The notes: generated by a model not told the origin, from the sequence alone. DNA of 64,000 nt from Neobacillus sp. YX16 (GCF_030123505.1 NZ_CP126115.1:4850001-4914000), one strand, 5' to 3'; counted from the stretch's first letter, positions 24,929-35,005 are shown. Made by a program: numbers and translations.

Positions 24929-27676
24929 ATGAATGATAAATTTCAAGCGTGGATAGAAAAATTAAAGTCCATAACCAACTTGTTTACCCATAAAAGAACA
25001 GTAAAAAGTGCACGAATAACGTACCAGGTCTTTTGGAACCTTTTACTGCTGCTAATGACTGTCATCATCCTTGGGGGAGCATTTGCAGGTGGTGTGGGCG
25101 CAGGCTATTTTGCCTCGCTTGTAAAGGACGAACCTGTCCGGTCTTATGACAGTATGAAGAAAGACATTTATAATTATACAGAAACATCGGACTTATTTTT
25201 TTCTGACAATGTCTATCTCGGAAAGCTGCGTACAGATCTCGAACGGGAAGAAGTCAAAATTGACCAAGTATCAGAATACCTGGTAAAAGCAGTAATTGCA
25301 ACAGAGGATGAGTATTTTTATAAACACAAAGGAGTTGTGCCAAAAGCAGTTTTTCGCGCACTTTTCCAGGAGGTAACCAACTCTGCTACTCAATCAGGCG
25401 GCAGTACATTAACACAGCAATTAATTAAAAACCAAATCTTAACAAACGAAGTCTCATTCGCAAGAAAAGCAAATGAAATTTTGCTCGCCCTTCGATTGGA
25501 GAAATTTTTTAGCAAAAAAGAAATTCTAGAAGCTTACTTAAACGTTTCAACATTCGGCAGAAACTCATCCGGTAAGAATATCGGCGGTGTTCAAGCAGCG
25601 GCAAAAGGAATCTTCGGAAAAAATGCCAGCGAATTGACCCTTCCACAAGCTGCCTTTATTGCAGGCTTACCACAAAGTCCCTTTGGGTATACCCCTTTTA
25701 CAAGAGAAGGTACAGTGAAGAACAATTTAGAACCTGGGCTTACTCGAATGAAAACGGTACTAAAAAGAATGTATGATGGCGGTCATATTGATGAAAAGCA
25801 ATATGCGGAAGCCTCATCCTACGATATTACAAAGGATTTTATTCCTGCAGGTGACAATCCGCTTGAAAAATATCCATACTTATCATTTGAAATTGAAAAG
25901 CGAGCGGTTGATATACTGACTAATGTATTGGCGAAAAACGAAGGGTATGAAGAAAAAGATTTAAAGGAAGATGAAAATCTTTATTATAAATACCAAACAA
26001 TAGCCAAGCAAAACTTAAGACAAAATGGTTACGAAATTCACACAACCATTAACAAAGATATATATGATGCCTTCCAGGTTGTAAAGAATAACTACCCTAA
26101 CTACGGACCTGATAAACCTGAAGAAAAACAGGATCCAGAAACGGGGGAAACAATTACAGTCATGGAGCCGGTTGAAGTCGGTGCAATGCTAATTGAGAAT
26201 AAAACAGGGAAAATCATCAGTTTTGTCGGTGGAAGAGACCATAATAAACAGGAGCTTAATCATGCGACTAGTGCTATCCGCCAAAATGGATCTACGATGA
26301 AGCCCTTACTCGTTTATGCACCAGCCATTGAATTGGGGAAAGCATCACCAGGTACACCTTTACCGGATGTAGCTTTAAGGCTCGAACCTTCCATTTCAAG
26401 ACCTTGGCCAAACAACTATGACAAGAGGTACAGCGGGATTACCTCAGCAAGATATGCGCTAAAAAAATCTTATAACGTTCCTGCTGTTAAGCTATATAAA
26501 GATATACTTGACCAGCAGCCTGCAAAATATCTTGAAAAAATGGGCTTTACATCACTAAGAAGTGAGGATTATACCAATCTCGCAACCTCTATTGGATCCA
26601 TGAAAAATGGGGTAACGGTGGAGGAAAACACCAACGCCTTTGGAACCTTTGCAAATGAGGGTAAATTTATTGATGCGTACATGATTGAAAAAATTGTCGA
26701 TAAGGACGGTAAAAGCATCTACCAGCATGAAGTAAAGCCAGTTGATGTTTTTAAACCGCAAACAGCGTTTTTAACGCTTGATATGATGCGTGATGTAATC
26801 AATAGCGGTACAGCTGCAGGTCTCAATAGTAAATTGAAGTTTAGGGCAGACTGGGCAGGTAAAACAGGGACTGGACATGAATATCATGACAATTGGTTTG
26901 TTGCTACCAACCCAAATGTAACTTTTGGAATCTGGAATGGCTATGATACGCCAAAGTCATTAAAGACCGGTGGAATGTCCTATTCACAAAGAACGAACAA
27001 TTTATGGGCTGCATTAATTAATGCGGCATATGATATTAAACCTGAGTTAATTAGTCCAGCAGAATCGTTCCCTGTACCAGCTGGTATTGTAAAACGCTCT
27101 TTTTGTGCAGTTTCAGGTTTACTGCCTTCAGATGCCTGCTCAAAGGCAGGCTTAGTTGTAAGTGATTACTTTAATGCGGAGAATGTACCGACAAAGCGAG
27201 ATGATAGTTTAATTGCAGGAAATTATGTGCAAATTGGCGATAAAAAGTATCTTGCATTAGATTCAACACCAGCAGAATTTGCGAAGCAAGGGGTTATCCT
27301 AAATCCTGACTTTATTGCAAAAATGGTTGGGAGGAATTTCAGCAATCCAAGCCAGCTAATCCCTAAGACGGAGCGTTGGGGTAAGATTCTTGTTCCAAAT
27401 GATAAAATTGTTGATAATGGAAAAACGCCAGACGGTGTGACCCTTTCACTATCTGGAAACAATTTAATTTGGTCAGCACCAGGTGATAATGATATTGTTG
27501 GATATCGAGTATATCAAAATGGAAAAAAGGTCTCGAGTATCACAAATGGTTCTAGTCTTTCCTTTACAGCTTCTAACGGTTCATACCATGTAACAGCCGT
27601 AGATATCGCAGGAAAGGAATCATCACCATCTAATCAAGTAGATGTAGGTGTTATTAGTACACCTGCACCTCAATAA
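24929..27676 (+). CDS. Class A penicillin-binding protein (transglycosylase/transpeptidase) with C-terminal FN3-like domain
   Basis: 915 residues. Polymerises and cross-links peptidoglycan outside the membrane. A cytoplasmic tail and one membrane helix (about 32-58) precede the GT51 domain, with catalytic Glu in EDEYFYKHKGVVPKAV and GGSTLTQQLIKNQ. The transpeptidase domain has SxxK in NGSTMKPLL, SxN in KKSYNVP and KTG in AGKTGTGHEYHD. An FN3-like module (about 835-905) ends the protein. The start at 24929 has AAAGAGGTGATTCT before it; the frame remains open 20 codons upstream without a site. Divergent from tyrS. Similar in size to PonA, but ponA is normally beside recU, so no symbol is given. 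Confidence 0.94.
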   Translation: MNDKFQAWIEKLKSITNLFTHKRTVKSARITYQVFWNLLLLLMTVIILGGAFAGGVGAGYFASLVKDEPVRSYDSMKKDIYNYTETSDLFFSDNVYLGKLRTDLEREEVKIDQVSEYLVKAVIATEDEYFYKHKGVVPKAVFRALFQEVTNSATQSGGSTLTQQLIKNQILTNEVSFARKANEILLALRLEKFFSKKEILEAYLNVSTFGRNSSGKNIGGVQAAAKGIFGKNASELTLPQAAFIAGLPQSPFGYTPFTREGTVKNNLEPGLTRMKTVLKRMYDGGHIDEKQYAEASSYDITKDFIPAGDNPLEKYPYLSFEIEKRAVDILTNVLAKNEGYEEKDLKEDENLYYKYQTIAKQNLRQNGYEIHTTINKDIYDAFQVVKNNYPNYGPDKPEEKQDPETGETITVMEPVEVGAMLIENKTGKIISFVGGRDHNKQELNHATSAIRQNGSTMKPLLVYAPAIELGKASPGTPLPDVALRLEPSISRPWPNNYDKRYSGITSARYALKKSYNVPAVKLYKDILDQQPAKYLEKMGFTSLRSEDYTNLATSIGSMKNGVTVEENTNAFGTFANEGKFIDAYMIEKIVDKDGKSIYQHEVKPVDVFKPQTAFLTLDMMRDVINSGTAAGLNSKLKFRADWAGKTGTGHEYHDNWFVATNPNVTFGIWNGYDTPKSLKTGGMSYSQRTNNLWAALINAAYDIKPELISPAESFPVPAGIVKRSFCAVSGLLPSDACSKAGLVVSDYFNAENVPTKRDDSLIAGNYVQIGDKKYLALDSTPAEFAKQGVILNPDFIAKMVGRNFSNPSQLIPKTERWGKILVPNDKIVDNGKTPDGVTLSLSGNNLIWSAPGDNDIVGYRVYQNGKKVSSITNGSSLSFTASNGSYHVTAVDIAGKESSPSNQVDVGVISTPAPQ

Positions 27677-27685
27677 ATCAAAATA

Positions 27686-27724
27686 AAGGAGCTTGGAAAT
27701 TATTCCAAGCCCCTTTATTTTTTT
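27686..27724. terminator. Bidirectional terminator between the PBP gene and acuC
   Basis: Stem AAAGGAGCTTGGAA / TTCCAAGCCCCTTT, loop ATTA, then TATTTTTTTT. It overlaps the last codons of acuC. Confidence 0.85.
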
Positions 27725-28890
27725 GACTCACTTTTTTTATTACTTCTAATGGGATAAAGTGCTTTTTCAAGAGTAAGTAAATTTTTTTCTGTTATTTCTG
27801 CTTTCCTAGGGATTGGTTTATACATATCTTCTGGATCATTCCAGTTTATAGGAAGATTAACTGGTGCTTTTTCTTGCCAATAATCCAGCCAGTCCTGTGG
27901 TAAACTTCCATAACAATTTGAGTTTTCAGTCATTTCCATCCATACAAGTGCCCAAGCTCTTGGAACAACCCTCCAAATATCATAGCCCCCGCCGCCGACT
28001 GCAATCCATTTACCACCGCAATATTGATGGGCAATTTCATGGGCAAGCTTTGGAATTTCACGATAGATTTTCATTGTCGCAGATAAATGTGTCAAGGGGT
28101 CATAATAATGGGAGTCAGCCCCATTTTGAGTCAGGATGACATCTGGTTTAAAAAACTCAGCTACTTCCCTTAGCGATTGAGTATAAGCATCAAGCCAGGA
28201 TTCATCCTCTGTAAATGCATCTACAGGAATATTAAAGGAATAACCGTACCCCTTTCCTTGACCTCTCTCGTTAACATTACCGGTACCAGGAAACAAGTAT
28301 CTACCCGTTTCGTGTATGGATAAGGTACAGACATCGGGATCGTCGTAAAAGGACCATTGTACACCGTCTCCATGATGGGCATCGGTATCAACATAAAGAA
28401 CTCTCGCATTATATTTATTTTGCAAATATTTAATGGCTACTGAACTATCATTATAAATACAAAATCCAGAAGCTTTTCCGCGAAATCCATGATGTAATCC
28501 CCCACCTAGGTGAAGGGCATGAGCAGCCTGTCCTGTCATAACTTGATCGACAGCCGTAAGAGCTCCTCCAACTAATAAAGCGCTTGCTTCGTGCATATTA
28601 GGAAATATTGGGGTATCTTCCGTACCTATCCCATAGTTCTCGGCCACATGCTGTGGGAGCTGTCCATACCCAGCCATTTTTACAGCATCAATGTAACTTG
28701 GATCATGAACTAGGGCAAGTTCCTCCTCTGTTGCCATTCTCGGAGGAACTATCTGATGATTGTCCAGGGCTTTTAATCTATGTAATAAATCTACAGTAAG
28801 TTTTAGTCGAAACTGATTAAAAGGGTGGTTGCTGTTGAATTTATAATTTAACAGTTCTTCTGAAAATACAAATGAACATCGATCGGTCAT
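27715..28890 (-). CDS. acuC: Acetoin utilisation protein AcuC, class I HDAC-like deacetylase
   Basis: 391 residues. Removes the acetyl group from acetylated AcsA and so reactivates it. The zinc-dependent histone-deacetylase fold shows [21 protein letters not shown] and [12 protein letters not shown] (metal His/Asp), and [13 protein letters not shown] and [13 protein letters not shown]. The start ATG at 28890 overlaps the acuB stop as ATGA. A GTG nine codons upstream is also in frame but is less plausible. Last gene of acuABC. Confidence 0.95.
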   Translation of the reverse strand: MTDRCSFVFSEELLNYKFNSNHPFNQFRLKLTVDLLHRLKALDNHQIVPPRMATEEELALVHDPSYIDAVKMAGYGQLPQHVAENYGIGTEDTPIFPNMHEASALLVGGALTAVDQVMTGQAAHALHLGGGLHHGFRGKASGFCIYNDSSVAIKYLQNKYNARVLYVDTDAHHGDGVQWSFYDDPDVCTLSIHETGRYLFPGTGNVNERGQGKGYGYSFNIPVDAFTEDESWLDAYTQSLREVAEFFKPDVILTQNGADSHYYDPLTHLSATMKIYREIPKLAHEIAHQYCGGKWIAVGGGGYDIWRVVPRAWALVWMEMTENSNCYGSLPQDWLDYWQEKAPVNLPINWNDPEDMYKPIPRKAEITEKNLLTLEKALYPIRSNKKSESKK

Positions 28891-29534
28891 AGGGAAACAC
28901 CTGGCAGATTTGGCCACAGAACGTCATAGCCAGATTGTTTTAAATCTTGGATAAGCAAGGTAGGATTCATGGTTTGCAATCTTATGACAAGTATTTTGTA
29001 TTGGTCATTCTTTTTGTCAGGATAAACGAGTACACTTAAAATATTTGCTTTCCGATTCTTTATTAAACTAGTAATATCACTAAGCTTTCCCGCAAGATTA
29101 GGAACCCTAATCTCAATTTGAGAACCTGGTTGATGGGCACCTGTCAATTCAACTAACGTTCGGAGTAAATCAGTTTCCGTCACAATTCCAACCAGTTTCC
29201 TACCGTTTGTAATCGGCAGGCAGCCAATTTTATGCTCATAAAAAACAGCTGCAATTTCCTCTACAAAATCAAGCGGATGACCCGTTATAACGTCCTTTTT
29301 CATTATGGTGTCTACAGGGTTTTGCATGTCCTCAACATGTTCGTTAGCACGGAATATAGATGGAGCAGCATCGCGAATATCTGATAAAGTTACAATACCA
29401 ACTAGTTGTTGTTCTCCATCAATAACAGGTATATGCCGAATTTTTTTCGTTTCCATCAATCTCATCGTCTCAGCAATCGATACTGTTGGTGTAACCGTAA
29501 CAATCTCCGTTTTCATTATTTCTTCTACTATCAT
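28887..29534 (-). CDS. acuB: Acetoin utilisation protein AcuB, CBS and ACT domains
   Basis: 215 residues. Two CBS domains come first (about 1-60 and 72-130, [18 protein letters not shown] and [20 protein letters not shown]). A C-terminal ACT-like domain follows (about 140-212, [19 protein letters not shown]). CBS pairs bind adenosyl ligands, so AcuB probably senses energy state for the AcuA/AcuC acetylation switch; this role is inferred. The stop overlaps the acuC start by 4 bp and it lies 30 bp downstream of acuA. Confidence 0.94.
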   Translation of the reverse strand: MIVEEIMKTEIVTVTPTVSIAETMRLMETKKIRHIPVIDGEQQLVGIVTLSDIRDAAPSIFRANEHVEDMQNPVDTIMKKDVITGHPLDFVEEIAAVFYEHKIGCLPITNGRKLVGIVTETDLLRTLVELTGAHQPGSQIEIRVPNLAGKLSDITSLIKNRKANILSVLVYPDKKNDQYKILVIRLQTMNPTLLIQDLKQSGYDVLWPNLPGVSL

Positions 29535-29564
29535 CCAAAAGCCCCCCTCAACCTGAATTTCGTA

Positions 29565-30197
29565 TCAATACATAAATCGGTTCATAAAACGAAGTCGGTC
29601 AAACCTTTGAATCGTCTCCACATCGACTCTTTTACCAATTCTAGCCATAAGACAATTTGCCGGGTGTGAACATATCTCAGGGTCATCCGTTGCATACCAT
29701 TGGAGGCCGCCCGCATTCATCATTTTCTCCATGATTTTCCGGTACTCCCAAACATTTAAACCTGTCCCCTTTAAATCCCAATGCCAATAATATTCCGTCG
29801 TAATAATTAAGTAATCCTCCATCGCATCATCCATCATAGAAACGGTAAGGAGATTTTTCCCTACCGCGCATCCCCTAAATTGAGGAATTACCTCAATAGC
29901 ACCTAATTCAATTAAATTATCCATTTTGTCTTCCGACCATCTTTCGAGAGGATCCGGAAAAAGGTAGGTCACATAACCAACAATGGTATGGTGATGCCTA
30001 GCGATAATAATTCTTCCCTCTTCAAGCTGTGCAATCCCAACTAGCGCTTGATGCTGCTGCTCTGGGGGCCGAAAAGCGGTAAGATGTTCGTGAAACTCAT
30101 AGCCAGCAAGTTTATCTGAGGAAATAGGACCTTCAATAATTAAGTTTCCATGGGGAGTCTTTACTTCTTTAGCATTGTACGTTTTTCTGTGTTCCAT
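29565..30197 (-). CDS. acuA: Acetoin utilisation acetyltransferase AcuA (GNAT)
   Basis: 210 residues, the same as B. subtilis AcuA. Acetylates the catalytic Lys of AcsA and inactivates it. The start is taken as ATG at 30197 (MEHRKTYNAKEVKTPHGNL), 20 codons inside the longest frame, with GGTGGTGTAGGG just upstream. The acetyl-CoA-binding pyrophosphate loop lies around IELGAIEVIPQFRGCAVGKNL. First gene of acuABC, divergent from its target gene acsA. A TATAAT-like box lies near 30235-30240 on the minus strand. Confidence 0.95.
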   Translation of the reverse strand: MEHRKTYNAKEVKTPHGNLIIEGPISSDKLAGYEFHEHLTAFRPPEQQHQALVGIAQLEEGRIIIARHHHTIVGYVTYLFPDPLERWSEDKMDNLIELGAIEVIPQFRGCAVGKNLLTVSMMDDAMEDYLIITTEYYWHWDLKGTGLNVWEYRKIMEKMMNAGGLQWYATDDPEICSHPANCLMARIGKRVDVETIQRFDRLRFMNRFMY

Positions 30198-30339
30198 CCC
30201 TACACCACCTGAAAAATCATTCGCATATCTTATTCTATTATACATAATATCTATCATTTTTTAGCCTCTTCCCACAATTTTCTGTTTAATTAGAAAACTA
30301 TGTGACAATATACCGAAAATGATAAAACTATTTTTAAAA

Positions 30340-30368
30340 TTGAGAATAATTACTTTTTGTACTATAAT
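30340..30368 (+). promoter_or_regulatory. Sigma-A promoter of acsA
   Basis: TTGAGA (30340-30345) and consensus TATAAT (30363-30368), 17-bp spacer, 31 bp before the start codon. No clear cre was found nearby. Confidence 0.75.
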
Positions 30369-30398
30369 TATCTCATACTAGCATAAGGGGGAAATGGA

Positions 30399-32117
30399 AT
30401 GAAAGTGGAAAAGCTGCCAGTGATGCAAGGGGAGCATAATTTAGCAAATTATGCTGAGAAGTATAAGAACTTCAGTTGGGAGGAGACTGAGAAGGAATTC
30501 TCCTGGCACGAAACAGGACTTGTTAACATGGCTTACGAAGCTATTGACCGCCATGCAGAAACTTTTCGAAAAAATAAGGTAGCCCTTTATTATCGTGATA
30601 ATACCAGAAATGAAAAGTACACCTTCAAAGAAATGAAAGAGTTTTCAAACAAAGCTGGTAATGTCTTAAAAGCATACGGAGATGTAGAAAAAGGAGACCG
30701 CGTATTTATTTTTATGCCTCGTTCACCTGAATTATATTTTACTGTCTTGGGAGCCATTAAGCTTGGGGCGATTGTCGGTCCATTATTTGAAGCCTTCATG
30801 GAGGGTGCCGTTAGGGATCGTTTGCAAGATAGTGAAGCAAAGGTATTAGTCACTACACCTGAACTCTTAGAACGTGTACCAGTAGATGAGCTGCCAGCAT
30901 TAAAACATATTTTCCTTATCGGCCAAAATGTAGACGAACAAGGCCCCTTTATAGACTTTTTGAAAAAGTTCGAATCAGCTAGTAACAATTTAAGAATTGA
31001 ATGGATGGACCGTACGGATGGTCTCATTCTTCACTATACTTCTGGTTCAACAGGCAAGCCTAAAGGAGTACTGCATGTACATAATGCAATGATCCAACAT
31101 TATCAAACAGCCAAATGGGTACTGGATTTGAAAGAAGATGATGTTTATTGGTGTACAGCAGACCCAGGCTGGGTTACAGGGACATCATACGGTATTTTCG
31201 GACCATGGTTAACCGGAACTTCTAACGTTATTATTGGAGGTCGTTTCAGCCCTGATACTTGGTACAAAATGATTGAGGACTTCGGTGTTAGCGTTTGGTA
31301 TAGTGCTCCGACTGCGTTCCGGATGTTAATGGGTGCTGGTGATGAAATTGTTAAGAAATACAATTTAAGCAGTCTGCGACATGTACTAAGTGTTGGAGAG
31401 CCGTTAAACCCTGAGGTAGTAAAATGGGGTGTGAAGGTCTTTAACAAAAGAATCCACGATAACTGGTGGATGACGGAAACAGGTGCACAGCTTATTAGTA
31501 ACTACCCATGTATGGAGATTAAACCAGGTTCAATGGGTAAACCTATTCCAGGTGTCGAAGCAGCGATTGTTGACGACCAAGGCAATGAACTTCCTCCATA
31601 CCGCATGGGGAATCTTGCAATTAAAAAGGGCTGGCCTTCGATGATGTACACCATTTGGAATAACCCTGCAAAATATGAATCCTATTTTATGCCAAGCGGC
31701 TGGTATTTTTCTGGAGATTCCGCCTATATGGATGAGGATGGATATTTCTGGTTCCAAGGACGCGTGGATGATGTGATCATGACCTCTGGTGAACGCGTCG
31801 GCCCATTTGAAGTGGAAAGCAAACTAGTTGAGCATCCAGCGATTGCAGAGGCTGGCGTAATCGGAAAGCCAGACCCTGTCCGCGGGGAAATTATCAAGGC
31901 TTTTATTGCACTAAGAGACGGCTATGTAGCTTCAGATGAGCTTAAGGAAGAAATCAGGCTTTTTGTTAAAAAGGGGCTCGCGGCGCACGCTGCTCCTAGA
32001 GAAATTGATTTCCGAGACAAGCTTCCGAAAACAAGAAGTGGTAAGATTATGAGACGTGTCTTAAAGGCATGGGAGCTAAATTTACCAACAGGTGACCTGT
32101 CCACAATGGAAGACTAA
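30399..32117 (+). CDS. acsA: Acetyl-CoA synthetase (AMP-forming)
   Basis: 572 residues. Activates acetate to acetyl-CoA through acetyl-AMP during growth on acetate or acetoin. ANL motifs: HYTSGSTGKPKGVLHVHN (about 212-229), DNWWMTETG, YFSGDSAYMDEDGYFWFQGRVDDVI, and near the C-terminus PKTRSGKIMRR with the Lys that AcuA acetylates. The start follows AAGGGGGAAATGGA. Transcribed away from acuABC, the usual arrangement of the regulated enzyme with its acetylation switch. Confidence 0.97.
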   Translation: MKVEKLPVMQGEHNLANYAEKYKNFSWEETEKEFSWHETGLVNMAYEAIDRHAETFRKNKVALYYRDNTRNEKYTFKEMKEFSNKAGNVLKAYGDVEKGDRVFIFMPRSPELYFTVLGAIKLGAIVGPLFEAFMEGAVRDRLQDSEAKVLVTTPELLERVPVDELPALKHIFLIGQNVDEQGPFIDFLKKFESASNNLRIEWMDRTDGLILHYTSGSTGKPKGVLHVHNAMIQHYQTAKWVLDLKEDDVYWCTADPGWVTGTSYGIFGPWLTGTSNVIIGGRFSPDTWYKMIEDFGVSVWYSAPTAFRMLMGAGDEIVKKYNLSSLRHVLSVGEPLNPEVVKWGVKVFNKRIHDNWWMTETGAQLISNYPCMEIKPGSMGKPIPGVEAAIVDDQGNELPPYRMGNLAIKKGWPSMMYTIWNNPAKYESYFMPSGWYFSGDSAYMDEDGYFWFQGRVDDVIMTSGERVGPFEVESKLVEHPAIAEAGVIGKPDPVRGEIIKAFIALRDGYVASDELKEEIRLFVKKGLAAHAAPREIDFRDKLPKTRSGKIMRRVLKAWELNLPTGDLSTMED

Positions 32118-32122
32118 GAAAT

Positions 32123-32160
32123 AAGGGGAAGCACAATTGTGCTTCCCCTTATCTTTTATT
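32123..32160 (+). terminator. Terminator of acsA
   Basis: A 28-bp perfect palindrome (32123-32150; arms AAGGGGAAGCACAA / TTGTGCTTCCCCTT) followed by ATCTTTTATT. Confidence 0.85.
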
Positions 32161-32161
32161 T

Positions 32162-32283
32162 TGTCTAGCTCCAGCGCCTAGGGGCTCGGGGTCATAAGCC
32201 AATCCGTCAAGAAGGTTAAAAAACAACCTTCATGCCGGCTCGCCTTATGCCTGTCGCCCCTGTACAAGGCGCTTCCGCTTTTC
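32162..32283. repeat. R5: family B intergenic repeat
   Basis: 122 bp between convergent acsA and ccpA. It opens TGTCTAGCTCCAGCGCC and closes GTACAAGGCGCTTCCGCTTTT, with an internal hairpin GAAGGTT-AAAAAA-CAACCTTC and paired segments GCATAAGGCG-like / CGCCTTATGC. The ends match the module nested in R1 (12511-12629) and the mini copy R7. Confidence 0.8.
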
Positions 32284-32286
32284 TTA

Positions 32287-33285
32287 TTATTTTGTTGATT
32301 GACGGTGTTCGATGCGATGTGGAAGAACAACAGTTTGTTCCTCTACCTCTTCTTTGTTCATTAATTTTGTGAGTAACCGCATTGCCACAGCTCCGATATC
32401 GTATAAAGGCTGGACGATTGTGGTCAGCTGCGGGCGAACCATTAATGAAAGCCTTGTATTATCTGATGTGATTACTTCGAAGTCTTCAGGAAGTTTATAT
32501 CCTTTATCATCGGCACCATGAACGACACCAAGTGCCATTTCATCTGAGCCAACTAGAATTGCAGTTGGTCTATTAGGAGCTTCTAATAATTTTTCGAATG
32601 CTTCTAATCCAGAGTCATAGGTGTAATCACCTTCTACAACAAGTGACTCATCATAATCTATTCCCGCATTTGCAAGTGCCCGCTGATATCCTTTTAGTTT
32701 TTTGTGGATATTTCTCGGTTCCTGTAATGGTCCTACTACAAATGCAATATGCTTATGACCTTTGTCAATAAATTCATTCACGGAGTCATAAACAGCTTGT
32801 TCGTAATCGATGTTAACAGAAGGAATCTGTTCAGATTCCTCAATCGATCCAGCTAAAACAATCGGAACTGGAGACTTTCCAAATTCCTCCACATGTTCTT
32901 TTGTAATATTCCCACTCATGAATACTATCCCATCCACTTGTTTCCCTAGCATAGTATTTAATAAGTGTAATTCTTTCTCTAAGTTTTGATCGGAATTGCT
33001 TAAAATAATATTGTACTTATACATGGTTGCGATATCTTCGATGCCCCGTGCTAGTTCTGCAAAAAAGATATTTGAAATATCGGGGATGACTACCCCAACA
33101 GTCGTAGTCTTTTTACTAGCCAATCCCCTCGCAACAGCATTAGGACGGTAGCCAAGTCTATCAATGACTTCTAATACTTTTTTTCGAGTAACAGGCTTTA
33201 CATTTGGATTTCCATTGACTACACGTGAAACGGTTGCCATCGAAACATTTGCTTCCCGGGCAACATCATAAATTGTTATATTCAC
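32287..33285 (-). CDS. ccpA: Catabolite control protein A (LacI family)
   Basis: 332 residues. Master carbon catabolite regulator; with HPr-Ser-P it binds cre sites. The LacI helix-turn-helix is [20 protein letters not shown] at the extreme N-terminus, with the hinge [24 protein letters not shown]. The periplasmic-binding-like core carries the HPr-contact surface. A GTG start at 33285 is chosen: AAGGAG lies 9 nt upstream, and this gives the usual N-terminus. The longest frame adds seven unlikely residues. It is separated from upstream aroA by a terminator and repeat R6, so here it has its own promoter rather than an aroA-ccpA readthrough. Confidence 0.96.
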   Translation of the reverse strand: MNITIYDVAREANVSMATVSRVVNGNPNVKPVTRKKVLEVIDRLGYRPNAVARGLASKKTTTVGVVIPDISNIFFAELARGIEDIATMYKYNIILSNSDQNLEKELHLLNTMLGKQVDGIVFMSGNITKEHVEEFGKSPVPIVLAGSIEESEQIPSVNIDYEQAVYDSVNEFIDKGHKHIAFVVGPLQEPRNIHKKLKGYQRALANAGIDYDESLVVEGDYTYDSGLEAFEKLLEAPNRPTAILVGSDEMALGVVHGADDKGYKLPEDFEVITSDNTRLSLMVRPQLTTIVQPLYDIGAVAMRLLTKLMNKEEVEEQTVVLPHRIEHRQSTK

Positions 33286-33453
33286 GTTAACACTCTCCTT
33301 AAACACGCTAGGTATTTTCTTTATTTTACAACATTTTTCATCAATTTAGTCATTGTGAGAAAATATACAAACTTTTATATGTATTTAATCATACGATAAG
33401 AACAAGCAAGTCGCAATGATATTTGTTCTCATTTTCACTATATTTTCATTTTT

Positions 33454-33461
33454 TAATAAAA
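33454..33461. repeat. Left 8-bp target-site duplication of R6
   Basis: TAATAAAA, identical to 33646-33653 immediately after the element. Confidence 0.85.
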
Positions 33462-33645
33462 GGCTGTGTTAAATCAGGCTGTTGATTTGTGCTCCAGGCG
33501 CTTCGCTTTCCGCAGGCGGTTCGGGAAGCCTCCTCGCCGCTAAAGCGCCTGCGGGGTCTCCCCTGTCCCGTCCTCCTGCAGGAGTCTCGCGCCTTCCGCA
33601 CAAATCAACATAGTTCTAAAATCAACAGTTTCCTTTAACACAGCC
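33462..33645. mobile_element. R6: complete family A MITE-like element with perfect 8-bp target duplication
   Basis: 184 bp. Terminal inverted repeats are GGCTGTGTTAAA and TTTAACACAGCC. A CTGTTGATTT / AAATCAACAG pair and GTTGATTTGTG / CACAAATCAAC lie inside them. The core contains CCGCAGGCG pairing with CGCCTGCGG and the palindrome CTCCTGCAGGAG. It is flanked by the identical direct repeat TAATAAAA. It contains no ORF with a start site. It lies between the aroA terminator and the ccpA start, in the likely ccpA promoter region. Confidence 0.85.
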
Positions 33646-33651
33646 TAATAA

Positions 33652-33679
33652 AAAGAAACCTTCTGTTAGACAGAAGGTC
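33652..33679 (-). terminator. Terminator of aroA
   Basis: Stem ACCTTCTG / CAGAAGGT, loop TTAGA, followed on the minus strand by TTCTTTTTATTA. Confidence 0.75.
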
Positions 33680-33696
33680 TCTCTTTCCTAAATCAT

Positions 33697-34773
33697 TTAA
33701 ACTCTAACGAAGTTGGATGCAAGAAGTTCACTATAGAAAGTATTAAACTGATCAAGGTTCATTTGTTGTTGAGCATCTGATAGTGCCACTGCTGGATCTG
33801 GATGAACTTCAGCCATAACGCCATCTGCACCAATCGCAATTGCTGCTTTTGCACAAGGAAGAAGTAAATCTCTTCGACCAGTTGAGTGGGTTACATCTAC
33901 CATTACTGGTAAGTGGGTTTCTTGCTTTAGAATCGGTACAGCGGAAATATCAAGGGTATTTCTTGTTGCTCGTTCGTACGTTCTAATTCCACGCTCACAA
34001 AGAATAATTTGGCCATTTCCTTGGGCCATAATATATTCCGCAGCATTAATAAATTCTTCGATGGTAGCGGCAATACCTCGTTTTAATAGAACAGGCTTAT
34101 TTACTGAACCTGCAGCTTTTAATAATTCAAAGTTTTGCATATTGCGGGCACCAATTTGGATAACATCAATATAATCAATAGCCATCTCAATATCAGCAGG
34201 GTTTACAATCTCACTAATGACAGCCATATCATACTCATCTGCCACACGTTTTAAGATTTTTAATCCTTCAACTCCTAGACCTTGGAAGTCATACGGAGAT
34301 GTTCTTGGCTTATAGGCACCGCCTCGAAGCAGCTTTAAACCTTTTTCTTTCATTGCTTTTGCTACAGTTGCAACTTGTTCATAAGACTCGACTGCACATG
34401 GACCAAAAACAAAATGTTGCTTTCCATCACCGATTGTTTCACCTTTTATATTTACAATTGTATTTTCAGGCTTCTTTTTCCTAGAAACAAGAAGAGCTTT
34501 TTGATGGTCGTCTTTTTGCAAATCTAAGCCAGCCTTAAAAATTTCCTTAAATAAATGATCAATGGTTGCGTCGTCAAATGGACCATCATTATTTTCTTTA
34601 ATCACATCAAGCATTTTTCTTTCACGAACAGGGTCGTATTTGTATACCCCTTGAGTTTCTTTAGCTTTCCCAATCTCTTGGACGAGTTGAGCTCTTTCAT
34701 TAATTAGTTTCAATAATTCTAAGTTAAGATCATCAACACGTGTCCTTAATAGTTCCAAATTACTTTTGCTCAT
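33697..34773 (-). CDS. aroA: Bifunctional chorismate mutase / DAHP synthase AroA(G)
   Basis: 358 residues, identical in length to B. subtilis AroA. An N-terminal AroQ-type chorismate mutase domain (about 1-90, [30 protein letters not shown]) is the feedback-sensing module. The type I beta DAHP synthase domain follows (about 105-355, [50 protein letters not shown]). It starts the shikimate pathway. Start at 34773 is chosen because AAAGGACGGGGACATAAC lies before it. Its own promoter and a cre-like palindrome lie upstream. Confidence 0.96.
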   Translation of the reverse strand: MSKSNLELLRTRVDDLNLELLKLINERAQLVQEIGKAKETQGVYKYDPVRERKMLDVIKENNDGPFDDATIDHLFKEIFKAGLDLQKDDHQKALLVSRKKKPENTIVNIKGETIGDGKQHFVFGPCAVESYEQVATVAKAMKEKGLKLLRGGAYKPRTSPYDFQGLGVEGLKILKRVADEYDMAVISEIVNPADIEMAIDYIDVIQIGARNMQNFELLKAAGSVNKPVLLKRGIAATIEEFINAAEYIMAQGNGQIILCERGIRTYERATRNTLDISAVPILKQETHLPVMVDVTHSTGRRDLLLPCAKAAIAIGADGVMAEVHPDPAVALSDAQQQMNLDQFNTFYSELLASNFVRV

Positions 34774-34887
34774 GTTATGTCCCCGTCCTTTCATAGCATG
34801 ACAGATTAATCGCAGGAGATCAGATTTGAAAACTGTCAGCTAGCGCCCTTATTAATAAATTTTTTAATAATTCAATAATTAGGCTTT

Positions 34888-34916
34888 ATTATAGCTGAAA
34901 AGGTTTACTTTGTCAC
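34888..34916 (-). promoter_or_regulatory. Sigma-A promoter of aroA
   Basis: On the minus strand GTGACA (34911-34916) and consensus TATAAT (34888-34893), spacer 17 bp. Confidence 0.65.
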
Positions 34917-34934
34917 GCCTTTTTCTTTAACGAT

Positions 34935-34956
34935 TAAACGCTTTTAAGCGCTAAAG
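34935..34956 (-). promoter_or_regulatory. cre-like palindrome upstream of the aroA promoter
   Basis: On the minus strand, TTAAAAGCGTTTAAT fits the CcpA consensus WTGAAARCGYTTWWN at 14 of 15 positions. A 22-bp segment is identical (in inverted orientation) to 55775-55796. It lies 18 bp upstream of the -35 box, a distance at which CcpA activates some promoters. Binding is inferred. Confidence 0.5.
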
Positions 34957-35005
34957 TAAATTGTTATATAATAAGTCATTCTATGCTGGAATTTTTATTT
35001 GTTGC

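Noticed and set aside
30198..30398. Search for cre sites in the acuA-acsA intergenic space
   Set aside because: No match close to the consensus was seen, so catabolite control here is not claimed from sequence.
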